DNA of 41,135 nucleotides from JAKSUT01 sp045616505. GTDB lineage: Bacteria; Cyanobacteriota; Vampirovibrionia; Gastranaerophilales; Gastranaerophilaceae. This document shows, one piece after another, positions 17,789-25,553 of this stretch. The translations under genes and the position numbers were made by a program. Under the pieces are notes generated by a model, which had not been told where the DNA came from, made no database searches, and worked only from the letters and a program-made list of their open reading frames with translations. Position 1 is the stretch's first letter; each line of letters begins with the position of its first letter. The DNA is taken from assembly GCA_045616505.1 (NCBI GenBank), contig JAZLGV010000018.1:1-41135 (forward strand). Direction: 5' to 3'.

Positions 17789-19177
17789 TTACAATATTAC
17801 TTGAATACCAGAATATAATCTTGACCCGTATGTTCTATTTTGAATATTATACATTGTATAGTTAAGCATTAATCTTAATGCTTGTTCTTTTATAAAATAG
17901 TTAAAACCAACTGTTGTTTCTGTTGAAATATCATTTGAACGGTCTTTGTCTGAATCAAAAACATCATATCTGAATAATGCTTGTAGTTTTGGTGTAATTC
18001 TATATCCGATAGTCGCATTATAACCTTCTGATTTATTTGCAGTAATTCCAGATGCGCCGTTTGAACCATTTGCGACACCATATTCTAATGTTACGTTTAA
18101 TCTTTTATATTCATAATCAGCATAAGCGTTTATAACAGTGTATTGATTTGCTGCTCTACCTGTATTTAACGTTCCACCAACAATAAGATTTCCGTATTTG
18201 CCGTCCCATTTGCTTAAAGGTTTTACACCTAAATCGCCAACAAATTCAAATCCTGGGAACCAATCGTAGAATAATCTTCCTGAAGAAAGCCCCCCAATAC
18301 TATAATTAACATATTTATGTTTACCTTGAACTCTAACACCTAATGCACGAACATAACCATAATTTCTTGCTAATTGCGACATATTATAAAATGGTAAAAA
18401 GATAGATGGAGTTGAACCTTCAATACCACTAGGGTTTTGAGAATAACCAATTACAATTTGGTCATTTTTTGTGATTTTGTGCATAATATATTGGTCACCA
18501 ACAGCTCTGTTAAAAAAGCCATATCCAGGAGCTGTCCAAGCCCAGAACCACATTGAACGAATAATTGTTTTTTCATTTTTTAATGTACCTTCAAAAATCG
18601 AATAGCAAGAGCTTTTGTCATAATAAGAATTTACAAATTCTCTTTGATCCCATAAATGTACAAACGAACCTCTGTATGCAGTCATAGCGTGAACTTCTTT
18701 AAAAGGTCCTTTTTCAAATTCGTGAGATAAATATTTGTGTAATAACGGTTTTGGAGATAATAAACTTGTTGGTTTTACATCTGCAAATAAAGCTTTATGT
18801 AAGTCGTATTGGAATTTTTCCATCGGCAACATATCACGATTATCTTTTTGTGCATTTAATCTAAAATCAGCTTTAGGGTCAAAGAATAAAGCTTTTGGAT
18901 TAAAAGATGTTCCATCTACTGCGTGAGATGAAGCATTAAAACTTTTATCGGTAAGCGGTTGCATTGGAATATCGTTTCCTTGTTCCGGCTCAACAGAGTC
19001 TTGATAAATCGGATATTCGTCAATTATTTCTTCTGGTAAAAATTGATAGTTATCTAAATTATCACTTGCTTTTTCTGATTCAAGATTTAGTAAAATTGGT
19101 GATTTGGCACTTTCTTCTATTGCGAATGCTGAATTGCTAATTAATGCAAAACAAATAATTAATAATAGTCTTTTCAT
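17789..19177 (-). CDS. Outer-membrane porin, phosphate-selective O/P-like
   Basis: 462 residues from the preferred ATG. Residues 1-19 (ending SNSAFA) are a clear Sec signal peptide, which sets the start at 19177; a frame extension to a TTG at 19228 would add 17 residues before the signal and run through the promoter region. An acidic Pro-rich stretch (to about residue 90) precedes a beta-barrel with alternating aromatic strands. The C-terminal part (LFRYDVFDSDKD, then FNYFIKEQALRLMLNYTMY) is typical of OprO/OprP-type porins. The last residue is Leu rather than Phe. It forms a diffusion channel in the outer membrane; the substrate cannot be inferred. The promoter at 19251-19279 drives it, and metY follows after 17 bp. 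Confidence 0.75.
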   Translation of the reverse strand: MKRLLLIICFALISNSAFAIEESAKSPILLNLESEKASDNLDNYQFLPEEIIDEYPIYQDSVEPEQGNDIPMQPLTDKSFNASSHAVDGTSFNPKALFFDPKADFRLNAQKDNRDMLPMEKFQYDLHKALFADVKPTSLLSPKPLLHKYLSHEFEKGPFKEVHAMTAYRGSFVHLWDQREFVNSYYDKSSCYSIFEGTLKNEKTIIRSMWFWAWTAPGYGFFNRAVGDQYIMHKITKNDQIVIGYSQNPSGIEGSTPSIFLPFYNMSQLARNYGYVRALGVRVQGKHKYVNYSIGGLSSGRLFYDWFPGFEFVGDLGVKPLSKWDGKYGNLIVGGTLNTGRAANQYTVINAYADYEYKRLNVTLEYGVANGSNGASGITANKSEGYNATIGYRITPKLQALFRYDVFDSDKDRSNDISTETTVGFNYFIKEQALRLMLNYTMYNIQNRTYGSRLYSGIQVIL

Positions 19178-19211
19178 ACTTTTTAAATAATCCGCTTTTA
19201 TTCCGTAATAC

Positions 19212-19241
19212 TTGACATTGTCATTCAATGTCTATTATAAT
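19212..19241 (+). promoter_or_regulatory. Sigma-70 promoter for the histidine kinase gene
   Basis: TTGACA at 19212-19217 and TATAAT at 19236-19241, both perfect consensus hexamers, are separated by 18 bases. The kinase ATG is about 68 bases downstream of the -10 box. The element interleaves with the opposing porin promoter. Confidence 0.75.
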
Positions 19242-19250
19242 GTTATAAGT

Positions 19251-19279
19251 ATTATAACTGCAAAGTAAAAATACGTAAA
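19251..19279 (-). promoter_or_regulatory. Sigma-70 promoter for porin-metY-tonB (possibly also the NRPS)
   Basis: On the minus strand, TTTACG (19274-19279) and TATAAT (19251-19256) are 17 bases apart. The -10 hexamers of this and the divergent kinase promoter are only about 10 bp apart, so the two should compete for polymerase. All genes from here to 1396 point the same way with gaps under 60 bp. Confidence 0.6.
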
Positions 19280-19308
19280 GAGAAATTTTATCGTAATTTT
19301 GAGTGTTT

Positions 19309-20880
19309 ATGTCGATTTCTAGAGAAGAACTATTAAAAAAAATATTATTTGTTTGCACTAACCAAACCGATAAAAAAGTTTTTGTTTCAACTGTTGTCGA
19401 GTATGTTGGCAAATTTATGCAGGCAGACAGATGCTTTTGGATTGCCCATGATAGAACTGGTACTTTAAATATGAATGTAGAACCTTATGCAGAATATCGT
19501 TCTTCAGAAGATATTTATTCACATACGAATATTAAACTTGAAAGAAAAACAACAACTTTTGTTTCTAAGGCTATTGATAAAAAAATATCTGTAGTTGAAA
19601 ACATACATGAAATAGCATTACCAGAAATCACAAGAGATATGCTTATAGATACTCTTTCTGTAAAATCTTATTTGATTTTCCCATTGTATTTTAACGAACA
19701 AGCTTTTGGTTCTATGGTTTTGCACTTCGTAAAAGATTTTAGAAAATTTACTGAAGATGAAATTGAATTACTAAAAATGATTGCTAACTGCTTATCAATT
19801 GCATTAGCTGAAAACGAGTTATTTGAAAGATTAAAAGAATCTTCTTCAAGAGAATCTTCAATTCTTGATATGTTGTCTTTTGGTGTTTATTTGATGGATG
19901 AAAAAGAAAACTTTATTGCAGTAAATGATAATTTTGCAAAAATTTTCCATAAAACAAAATCAGAATTAAAAGGACAAAATGCAGCAAGTATTTTGCATAG
20001 CGAAAAATATAAAGAAGAATATCAAAAAGTTAAAGAAGGACAAGCTGTTGTTTATGAAGGAGAAGTGAATTTTTCTAGTAATGAAACACAGAAAAAAATA
20101 TACGAAATCACAATTTCTCCAACTTATGGCGTTGGAAATGTTTTCAAAGGTTCAGTTGGAACATTATTAGATATTACAAAGAGAAAAGAAGTTGAAAGAA
20201 TGGAAGAAGAATTTATTTCAACTGTTTCTCACGAACTTCGCACACCTTTGACATCAATAAATGGTACGTTAGACCTTTTGTTAAGTGGACTATTACGTGC
20301 TACCCCTGAAAAAGAACAAGAAATGTTAAAAGTAGCAAGATCTAATGGCGAAAGATTACTTTTATTGATTAATGATATTTTAGATTTGAATAAATTAAAA
20401 GCAGGCAAAATGGTATTTCATTTTGCTGATGAAAATATTGTTGAATTAGTTGAATTATCATTAAAACAAAATGCAAGTTATGCAGAAAAATATAATATTA
20501 AATTTAATTTGATAAAAGATATAGAAAAAGCAACTGTTAATGTTGATAAAACACGCTTAATTCAAGTGTTCTCAAACTTATTATCTAATGCTGCAAAATT
20601 TAGCGAAAATGCAGAAGCAGTAGATATAAAAATTGAAAGAATTAATAATAAAATAAAAGTTTCTGTAACAAATTACGGAACAACTATATCAGCAGAATAC
20701 AAAAGTAAGATATTCCAAAAATTTTCACAAGAAGATTCTTCTGACCAACGCAAAAAAGGTGGTACAGGTTTAGGCTTAAATATCTCAAAAACAATTATGA
20801 CCAAATTAAATGGCTTAATAGATTTTGTTTCAGAAAATAATGTAACAACATTCTTTATTGAATTAGATGAAGTTGTTTAG
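19309..20880 (+). CDS. Cytoplasmic sensor histidine kinase (GAF-PAS-HisKA-HATPase)
   Basis: 523 residues from ATG 19309, chosen because GAG at 19301-19303 sits five bases before it; an upstream GTG at 19303 overlaps that motif. No transmembrane segment is seen. Order: GAF domain (about 10-170), PAS domain (about 183-290), HisKA with SHELRTPL (phospho-acceptor His308), then HATPase_c with N-box NLLSNAAKF (Asn427) and G2 box GGTGLGL (484-490). The G1 box reads VTNYGTTI where most kinases have D-x-G-x-G; Asn replaces the Asp that contacts adenine, a variant I recall from some cyanobacterial kinases. No response regulator is adjacent, so it is an orphan. It diverges from the porin operon and may regulate it, but that is conjecture. 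Confidence 0.9.
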   Translation: MSISREELLKKILFVCTNQTDKKVFVSTVVEYVGKFMQADRCFWIAHDRTGTLNMNVEPYAEYRSSEDIYSHTNIKLERKTTTFVSKAIDKKISVVENIHEIALPEITRDMLIDTLSVKSYLIFPLYFNEQAFGSMVLHFVKDFRKFTEDEIELLKMIANCLSIALAENELFERLKESSSRESSILDMLSFGVYLMDEKENFIAVNDNFAKIFHKTKSELKGQNAASILHSEKYKEEYQKVKEGQAVVYEGEVNFSSNETQKKIYEITISPTYGVGNVFKGSVGTLLDITKRKEVERMEEEFISTVSHELRTPLTSINGTLDLLLSGLLRATPEKEQEMLKVARSNGERLLLLINDILDLNKLKAGKMVFHFADENIVELVELSLKQNASYAEKYNIKFNLIKDIEKATVNVDKTRLIQVFSNLLSNAAKFSENAEAVDIKIERINNKIKVSVTNYGTTISAEYKSKIFQKFSQEDSSDQRKKGGTGLGLNISKTIMTKLNGLIDFVSENNVTTFFIELDEVV

Positions 20881-21500
20881 TCAAATGTCAAATGGTCTTT
20901 TTCTGAAAGTTGAACCATATCAAAGCCTGTAAAAGATTTACGTTTTGGTGAAAATCTAGGAATTTCTTCTCTTGCAGAACATGACACATACCAAGTATCA
21001 TTTGGTGCATCACAACATAAATCTACAAGGTGTCCACCCATTGGAATCCCTTTTAAAAATGAAGTAGGTACATTAAATTTGCTTATGACATTTTTCCATA
21101 AATCGTCAAAGTATTCACCACTATATTTTAGAAATGAATCGTCTTTTTTACTTCCTACCATAAATGCTTGTAGTGGTTTTGCAGTTCCTATTTTTTCTGT
21201 TAATGCTTTTTCTACTTTTTTTAAATCTTTGCAATCATCTAAATCTGGGTTGAGATGAAACATTACAACTTCTCTTATTTTGTTAATTCCTTCAACAATA
21301 ATTCCACCTGCGGTGCAAGATTTTATATCCTCTGTGATTGCTCTTTGTCCTCTTACAATGTCTTTTGGTGTCCACGGAAAATCGACAAAAGATATTCCGC
21401 TTTCAAGTTTCTCTGTAACTTTAAAGTATTTTCGTGAATCTATTAAGTTTATATTAGAACGAAAATTTACGTTGTTATTATTAATTTTTGAAATTTGCAT
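20877..21500 (-). CDS. Lineage-specific protein with a CheD-like Cys/His arrangement
   Basis: 207 residues, not confidently recognised. It opens with a polar Asn-rich leader containing NVNFRS (10-15), a tag-like start shared in style with neighbouring genes. A core motif KSCTAGGIIVEG (Cys62) followed by VVMFHLNP (His82) recalls the Cys-then-His layout of CheD-type glutamine deamidases and related folds. The similarity is by eye only and the spacing has not been tested. No signal peptide or membrane segment is visible. Its stop codon overlaps the histidine kinase stop on the other strand, so no terminator fits between them. Coding status is well supported by length and composition; function is open. 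Confidence 0.7.
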   Translation of the reverse strand: MQISKINNNNVNFRSNINLIDSRKYFKVTEKLESGISFVDFPWTPKDIVRGQRAITEDIKSCTAGGIIVEGINKIREVVMFHLNPDLDDCKDLKKVEKALTEKIGTAKPLQAFMVGSKKDDSFLKYSGEYFDDLWKNVISKFNVPTSFLKGIPMGGHLVDLCCDAPNDTWYVSCSAREEIPRFSPKRKSFTGFDMVQLSEKDHLTFD

Positions 21501-21558
21501 AATGTTATAAGTTTGAGAAAAAAAATGTTTGCTAGTTTCAGAAAAAAACTTTACAAAT

Positions 21559-21592
21559 AAAAAAGAGCTTTATAAAAATAAAGCTCTTTTTT
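21559..21592 (-). terminator. Rho-independent terminator downstream of ompH
   Basis: A 15-bp perfect stem (21559-21573 with 21578-21592) closes an AAAA loop; the core is GAGCTTTAT / ATAAAGCTC. Flanking A and T runs on both sides give T-tracts on either strand. It lies 16 bp past the ompH stop codon. Confidence 0.85.
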
Positions 21593-21608
21593 ATTTTTTT
21601 GTTATTTG

Positions 21609-22049
21609 TTATTTAACTTCTTTGATAATATCTTTTGTTATATCATCACCACCATAAAGAACTGTGTTTTTTGATATTACCATATCATAACCTTTTTGTT
21701 TTGCAATTTTAATTACGATATTGTTAATGTTTTTATCAATTTCTTGCAATTTTTTGGCATAATTTGTTCTAATTTCAACTTGTTTTTTTGCAAATTCTGC
21801 ATCATATTTTTTAATTAGTTTTTCTTTATTTTCTTTTGTTGATTGTCTTTCAACGTCAGATTTTACTGTAACAAGCCAAGCTTCTAATTCTTTAAGTTTT
21901 GCTTGTTGTTCAAGTTTTAATGATTTTACTTGAGAAGAAGCATTAACAACTGCTGGAATATTTACAACTGCAACTTTTTCTATTGCATTAGCAGAAAGTG
22001 TAATACTGCTCAAAATTAATACGCTTAAAAATGTTAGTAATTTTTTCAT
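21609..22049 (-). CDS. OmpH/Skp-family periplasmic chaperone
   Basis: 146 residues with a Sec signal peptide (1-22, ending SANA). The mature protein begins with the family pattern KVAVVNIPAVVNASSQ, continues with a long charged coiled coil (about 45-115), and ends with the typical KQKGYDMVISKNTVLYGGDDIT segment split here as KGYDMVIS and VLYGGDDIT. Skp-type proteins hold unfolded outer-membrane proteins in the periplasm. AAGGA lies 7 bases before ATG. A promoter at 22084-22112 and a terminator at 21559-21592 make it a single-gene unit. The leader has a small imperfect hairpin (about 22062-22091). Confidence 0.9.
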   Translation of the reverse strand: MKKLLTFLSVLILSSITLSANAIEKVAVVNIPAVVNASSQVKSLKLEQQAKLKELEAWLVTVKSDVERQSTKENKEKLIKKYDAEFAKKQVEIRTNYAKKLQEIDKNINNIVIKIAKQKGYDMVISKNTVLYGGDDITKDIIKEVK

Positions 22050-22083
22050 ATATCTATCCTTTATTAATCTCTCAACAGATTAA

Positions 22084-22112
22084 ATAATAAAGCATATCTT
22101 TTTAAAATTCAA
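22084..22112 (-). promoter_or_regulatory. Sigma-70 promoter for ompH
   Basis: On the minus strand, TTGAAT (22107-22112) and TATTAT (22084-22089) are 17 bases apart. The -10 box is about 35 bases upstream of the ompH start codon. Confidence 0.55.
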
Positions 22113-22158
22113 TATTTTAACATTTGTTTTTATTTCGTTTTTCTTTTAATATGTGAGT

Positions 22159-22536
22159 ATGATTTTAGATTCTCAAAAAAAGAATTATAGTTATATTTGT
22201 ATGGCTATTTTTGGATGGTTTTGTTTGTTTGGGTTCTGCAAATATATTTACCACTTTATTAAGTATGTTGTTCATGTGGTGGCGCCGTTTATTAAATTTG
22301 ATTTAGCTTTAGAAGTCATAATGATTCATGTTTCAGCAATTGCTTTTATCGGCCTTATTTTATCACTAATTCTTTTGGTTTTGGAAAATCTTTTTTCTTT
22401 TAAATTTATTGATATAAAAATAATAGACACAAAAGTTATGAGCGTTATCTATTTGATAGGCTTTTTTAGTGAATGTATTTGCTTAATCCCTTTAATTATA
22501 ATAGTTTTTAAAATGTTTTTAAACGTGTTTGTTTAA
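22159..22536 (+). CDS. Small multi-pass membrane protein of unknown function
   Basis: 125 residues from ATG 22159; a GTG two codons upstream is possible. Three hydrophobic segments are visible, around 14-40, 50-78 and 92-123, with few charges between them. I do not recognise a family. It lies alone on the plus strand between ompH and the tolC-like gene and ends 3 bp before the tolC stop on the other strand. No good ribosome-binding site is seen, and hydrophobic frames can arise by chance in AT-rich DNA, so coding status is moderate. In its favour, it fills an otherwise empty gap and has no competing frame. Confidence 0.5.
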   Translation: MILDSQKKNYSYICMAIFGWFCLFGFCKYIYHFIKYVVHVVAPFIKFDLALEVIMIHVSAIAFIGLILSLILLVLENLFSFKFIDIKIIDTKVMSVIYLIGFFSECICLIPLIIIVFKMFLNVFV

Positions 22537-22539
22537 TTT

Positions 22540-24048
22540 TTATTTGTGTTTTTTATTGCAGTTTATCAATTTGCTTAGTGCTTTGTTTTCTTCTCCTGCG
22601 TGGTAATGTATCGCATGTTCAGAATCTTCGTGATAGTCAATAAGGTGTTCGTGCATTGTTTTTTCTAAATCAATTAAAGCAATATTGTAATCATATTGTC
22701 TTTTTGTATAATCTGTCAAAGAATTATAATAAGTGTTTCTAGCATCTTCGAATTCTATTTCAAGTTGCTTGTCTATAAAATAATTTTTGTTTGTAAGTTC
22801 AAAATATTCTGTTGCGTGTTTAAGTCTGTCTTTTGAAATAGGAATTTCTTTTTGCGTTTTATCAAGAGTGTTTAAACATTTTTTGACTTTAAAATATAGA
22901 TTTTTTTTGAATATGTCAATTTCTTTGTCTGCTACATTTAATTCTGCTCTTGCTTTTCTTGTGTTGTATTTATAATGCATTGCGTTTATTGAAGTATTTA
23001 ATGCGATTTCAATTGCAAGATTGCTATTTGTAGATTTTATATTTGAATTTAAAAAGTTGTATCCGACTGCAGCGTCAATTTCAGGATAAAATGCTCTTTG
23101 TGCATATATTAAAGCTTGTTCCATTGCTTTTTTAGTTGCAACTAAGGCTTTTAAGTCTGGGCTGTTTTCGTATGCTTTTTTTATAGCTACATCATACGTA
23201 AAATTTGGATGTTGAAAAATTGTTGTGTCGTTATGCACTTTGCGTAATGTAGGGAAATGTATTGAATAAATTTTAGAATGTTTTGGGTTATATCTAAAAG
23301 TTTGTGTTTCATAGATTGTATAATTAGGAGCATTTTCTAAAAACATTGAATTATTCAAATTTTCTTTTTGGTTTTCTACTTCGTCTTGTGCTTCTAATAC
23401 ATTTTCTTTCAAACGATATAGTTCAGCTTTTGCACTTGCTAAATCAGATTTATCTTTTTTTCCTTTGTTTACAAGATTTTGAGTAAGAGCGACAAATTTT
23501 TCTTGTGTTTCATAGTTCATTTTTGCAATATCAAGTAAAGTTTGAACATTTAAAAGAGTATAATATTGTTTTTTTATATCAAAAACTGTGCTGCATACGG
23601 TGTCTTGAAATTCATATTCGGCTACAATTTTATAAAATTCTTCCATTCTTATGTTTGAATTTGATTTGCCGAAATCCCAAATCATATCTTTTAAAACAAT
23701 TCCAACAGAAGGAAAACCTCTATCATTTTTTTCATAATGCTCTCTGTTTGAATTAAATTCTTGATTATAACCAAAACCAGCAGAAAGACTTGGAAAATAT
23801 ATTGATTTAGCAATACCTACTTGGTTTTTTGCAACTTCCAAATTAAACGCAGCTTGTTTTATAATTGGACTGTTATTCAAGCCGATTGAAATGCAATCAA
23901 GAATAGATAATGTTGAACCATTTTTTATTTCAATTTTTTGAATATGAGTATGGTTATCGCAAATATCTGTATCTTTTTTTTCTGTAATTGCAAAAGCTGG
24001 ATTACAAGCTAGTGAAATTAATATTAATGCTAAAATTATTTTTTTCAT
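22540..24048 (-). CDS. TolC-family outer-membrane efflux protein
   Basis: 502 residues with a signal peptide (about 1-20, ending NPAFA). The mature part shows the TolC family pattern: a segment like LDCISIGLNNSPIIKQA near residue 50, two helical-hairpin halves (the second opening with AIKKAYENSPDLKALVATKK split by family consensus NPxL-like residues), and strands such as SAGFGYNQEF and DAAVGYNFL. The C-terminus is His-rich (DYHEDSEHAIHYHAG). TolC proteins form an outer-membrane and periplasmic duct for tripartite pumps or type I secretion. No inner-membrane pump or adaptor is adjacent, so partners lie elsewhere. It could also serve the MATE-exported product, but nothing here shows that. No clear Shine-Dalgarno precedes the ATG. 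Confidence 0.88.
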   Translation of the reverse strand: MKKIILALILISLACNPAFAITEKKDTDICDNHTHIQKIEIKNGSTLSILDCISIGLNNSPIIKQAAFNLEVAKNQVGIAKSIYFPSLSAGFGYNQEFNSNREHYEKNDRGFPSVGIVLKDMIWDFGKSNSNIRMEEFYKIVAEYEFQDTVCSTVFDIKKQYYTLLNVQTLLDIAKMNYETQEKFVALTQNLVNKGKKDKSDLASAKAELYRLKENVLEAQDEVENQKENLNNSMFLENAPNYTIYETQTFRYNPKHSKIYSIHFPTLRKVHNDTTIFQHPNFTYDVAIKKAYENSPDLKALVATKKAMEQALIYAQRAFYPEIDAAVGYNFLNSNIKSTNSNLAIEIALNTSINAMHYKYNTRKARAELNVADKEIDIFKKNLYFKVKKCLNTLDKTQKEIPISKDRLKHATEYFELTNKNYFIDKQLEIEFEDARNTYYNSLTDYTKRQYDYNIALIDLEKTMHEHLIDYHEDSEHAIHYHAGEENKALSKLINCNKKHK

Positions 24049-24080
24049 TTTGATGATTTTGATAGAAGTATAACAATTGA

Positions 24081-24109
24081 TTTATAACATAAAAATAACA
24101 AATTGTTAA
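24081..24109 (-). promoter_or_regulatory. Sigma-70 promoter for the tolC-like gene
   Basis: On the minus strand, TTAACA (24104-24109) and TATAAA (24081-24086) are 17 bases apart, with the -10 box 32 bases upstream of the start codon. Confidence 0.5.
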
Positions 24110-24178
24110 TTTTAAAAAAGATAAAGGAAATTTTTTTTGAAAAAAAATCTTTATATACATGTGTAGTGTGGAATTTTT

Positions 24179-24808
24179 ATGAATATTCAAACAAATAATA
24201 ATGTAAATACTTACAACAAAGCGTCTTTTGGTGCTACGATTTTAGATAACGTAACTTTGAGGAAGAAAACACTTTCAGGTTATAAAACGGTGGAAGGTTT
24301 TGTTTCTCAACTAACAAAAGATGATGCAGGTGATATTGCTCGTTTGCAAGGTATAAAAGAAAATTGGCGAAAAAGTACAATTTATTCAAATGAAATTATT
24401 GATAATTTTTGTCAAAATTTAAAGAAAAAGAATTTTTATATAACAGAATTAAAAGATAATTGTGTAAGAATAAAAAACAGAATTTGTTGCATGATGCAAA
24501 CAACAGACCCAACTGTTAATCAAATGAGGGATAAATTTAGAATAGATTTGTTGCAATCCGCACCAGCAATAGCAAATAAAGGTTCTTCAAGCAAAATAAA
24601 AGGTGCAGGAGAATTAGCTGTATATGAAGCTGTAAAAGTTGCTAAAAAAGAAGGCTATCAAAAAGTAGATTTGTATTCTACAAATAATAGTTTCTATCAA
24701 AAAATCGGATTTGAAAAAAATCCAAAATCTAATTTTTTCTCATTAGATAAATCTCAATATGATAAATTTTTATCAAGAATTGAACAAAAATATAATATTC
24801 AAAAATAA
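24179..24808 (+). CDS. GNAT-family N-acetyltransferase-like protein
   Basis: 209 residues. A polar N-terminal leader with ASFGA (15-19) precedes a GNAT-like domain. The acetyl-CoA loop region reads KIKGAGELAVYEAVKVAKKEG (split around 139-159), followed by VDLYSTNNSFYQKIGF (163-178), a typical GNAT motif A plus motif B pattern ending in the FYxKxGF signature. GNATs transfer acetyl groups from acetyl-CoA to amines; the substrate is unknown. The start ATG has GGAA seven bases upstream. The gene diverges from the tolC-like gene and is followed by a possible weak terminator. The leader style links it to the two neighbours at 20877 and 24915. Confidence 0.72.
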   Translation: MNIQTNNNVNTYNKASFGATILDNVTLRKKTLSGYKTVEGFVSQLTKDDAGDIARLQGIKENWRKSTIYSNEIIDNFCQNLKKKNFYITELKDNCVRIKNRICCMMQTTDPTVNQMRDKFRIDLLQSAPAIANKGSSSKIKGAGELAVYEAVKVAKKEGYQKVDLYSTNNSFYQKIGFEKNPKSNFFSLDKSQYDKFLSRIEQKYNIQK

Positions 24809-24837
24809 AAAATATCGAGAATATTGTAAACTCTTGT

Positions 24838-24885
24838 AATAAACAGATAAAAACAAGCAATTTTTGTGGTTTATTTGTTTTATAT
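24838..24885 (+). terminator. Possible weak terminator after the GNAT gene
   Basis: AATAAAC (24838-24844) can pair with GTTTATT (24869-24875), and AAAAA with TTTTT inside it, around a CAAGCAA loop. A TTTTATAT stretch follows. The stem has internal gaps and is AT-rich, so the call is tentative. Confidence 0.3.
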
Positions 24886-24914
24886 ATCATGTGTGTAGCA
24901 AGGTAATGTAGTAA

Positions 24915-25553
24915 ATGACTGTAAGTTTTAACAATCCAAATACCCCAAACAAGCAGGTTTCTACTTCAAAACAAACTTCTCAAGCAAGTTTTGGACGTAA
25001 AACTCCAATTGTTGTGCCGGAAAAAATAAGTAACGGCATAGAAAATTTTGGCGTGTCATTTGATTCTGCTATGCAACGTGGTTTAACTGGTGTTTTTGCA
25101 TTTGCAACTCAACCTATCATTGATAGTAAAAACAAAGAAGTTGATGAAAAAACAAGACAAGTAGCAGCTGCAAGAACAAAGGCTAAAATTATTGCAGGAA
25201 CAACGACAGGTGTTGGAATTCGTGAAATTTGTGTTCAATTAACAAGATTCTTTTCTAAGAATGACAATATTAGAAAATATGAATACGACCATAGTTTGTT
25301 TAAACATAAAAAACCATTTGAACCTAAAGAATATAAAAAATTTGAACAGTTCTTGCTTTCATTAGCAAATAACGGCAAAGCTAATGAAATGACTGCAAAA
25401 CAAATAAAACAAATGAGAAACGCAGTCGGAACTGTTGCTGCGATTGGAATAATGATATTTACAAATGTTTTAATCGATACACCATTAACAACATATATTC
25501 AAAATAAAATTATTAAAAAACAAGAAAATGAAGGAGGTAAAAAATGTCAATAG
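24915..25553 (+). CDS. Lineage-specific protein, first of a translationally coupled pair
   Basis: 212 residues, family not recognised. It begins with a polar Ser/Thr/Asn-rich leader containing ASFGR (24-28). A moderately hydrophobic segment lies near 50-68. Next come a charged region, a Gly/Thr-rich segment around 92-104 and a hydrophobic helix near 171-187 (GTVAAIGIMIFTNVLI). The C-terminus is strongly basic and charged (IIKKQENEGGKK). It is probably membrane associated. AAGG lies about 12 bases before ATG. Its last ten bases overlap the next gene, whose strong Shine-Dalgarno GGAGG lies inside this reading frame, so the two proteins are likely made together and may form a complex. Confidence 0.65.
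   Translation: MTVSFNNPNTPNKQVSTSKQTSQASFGRKTPIVVPEKISNGIENFGVSFDSAMQRGLTGVFAFATQPIIDSKNKEVDEKTRQVAAARTKAKIIAGTTTGVGIREICVQLTRFFSKNDNIRKYEYDHSLFKHKKPFEPKEYKKFEQFLLSLANNGKANEMTAKQIKQMRNAVGTVAAIGIMIFTNVLIDTPLTTYIQNKIIKKQENEGGKKCQ

Noticed and set aside
19178..19228. TTG-initiated extension of the porin
   Set aside because: It would put 17 residues ahead of a clear signal peptide and occupy the region of the divergent promoters.
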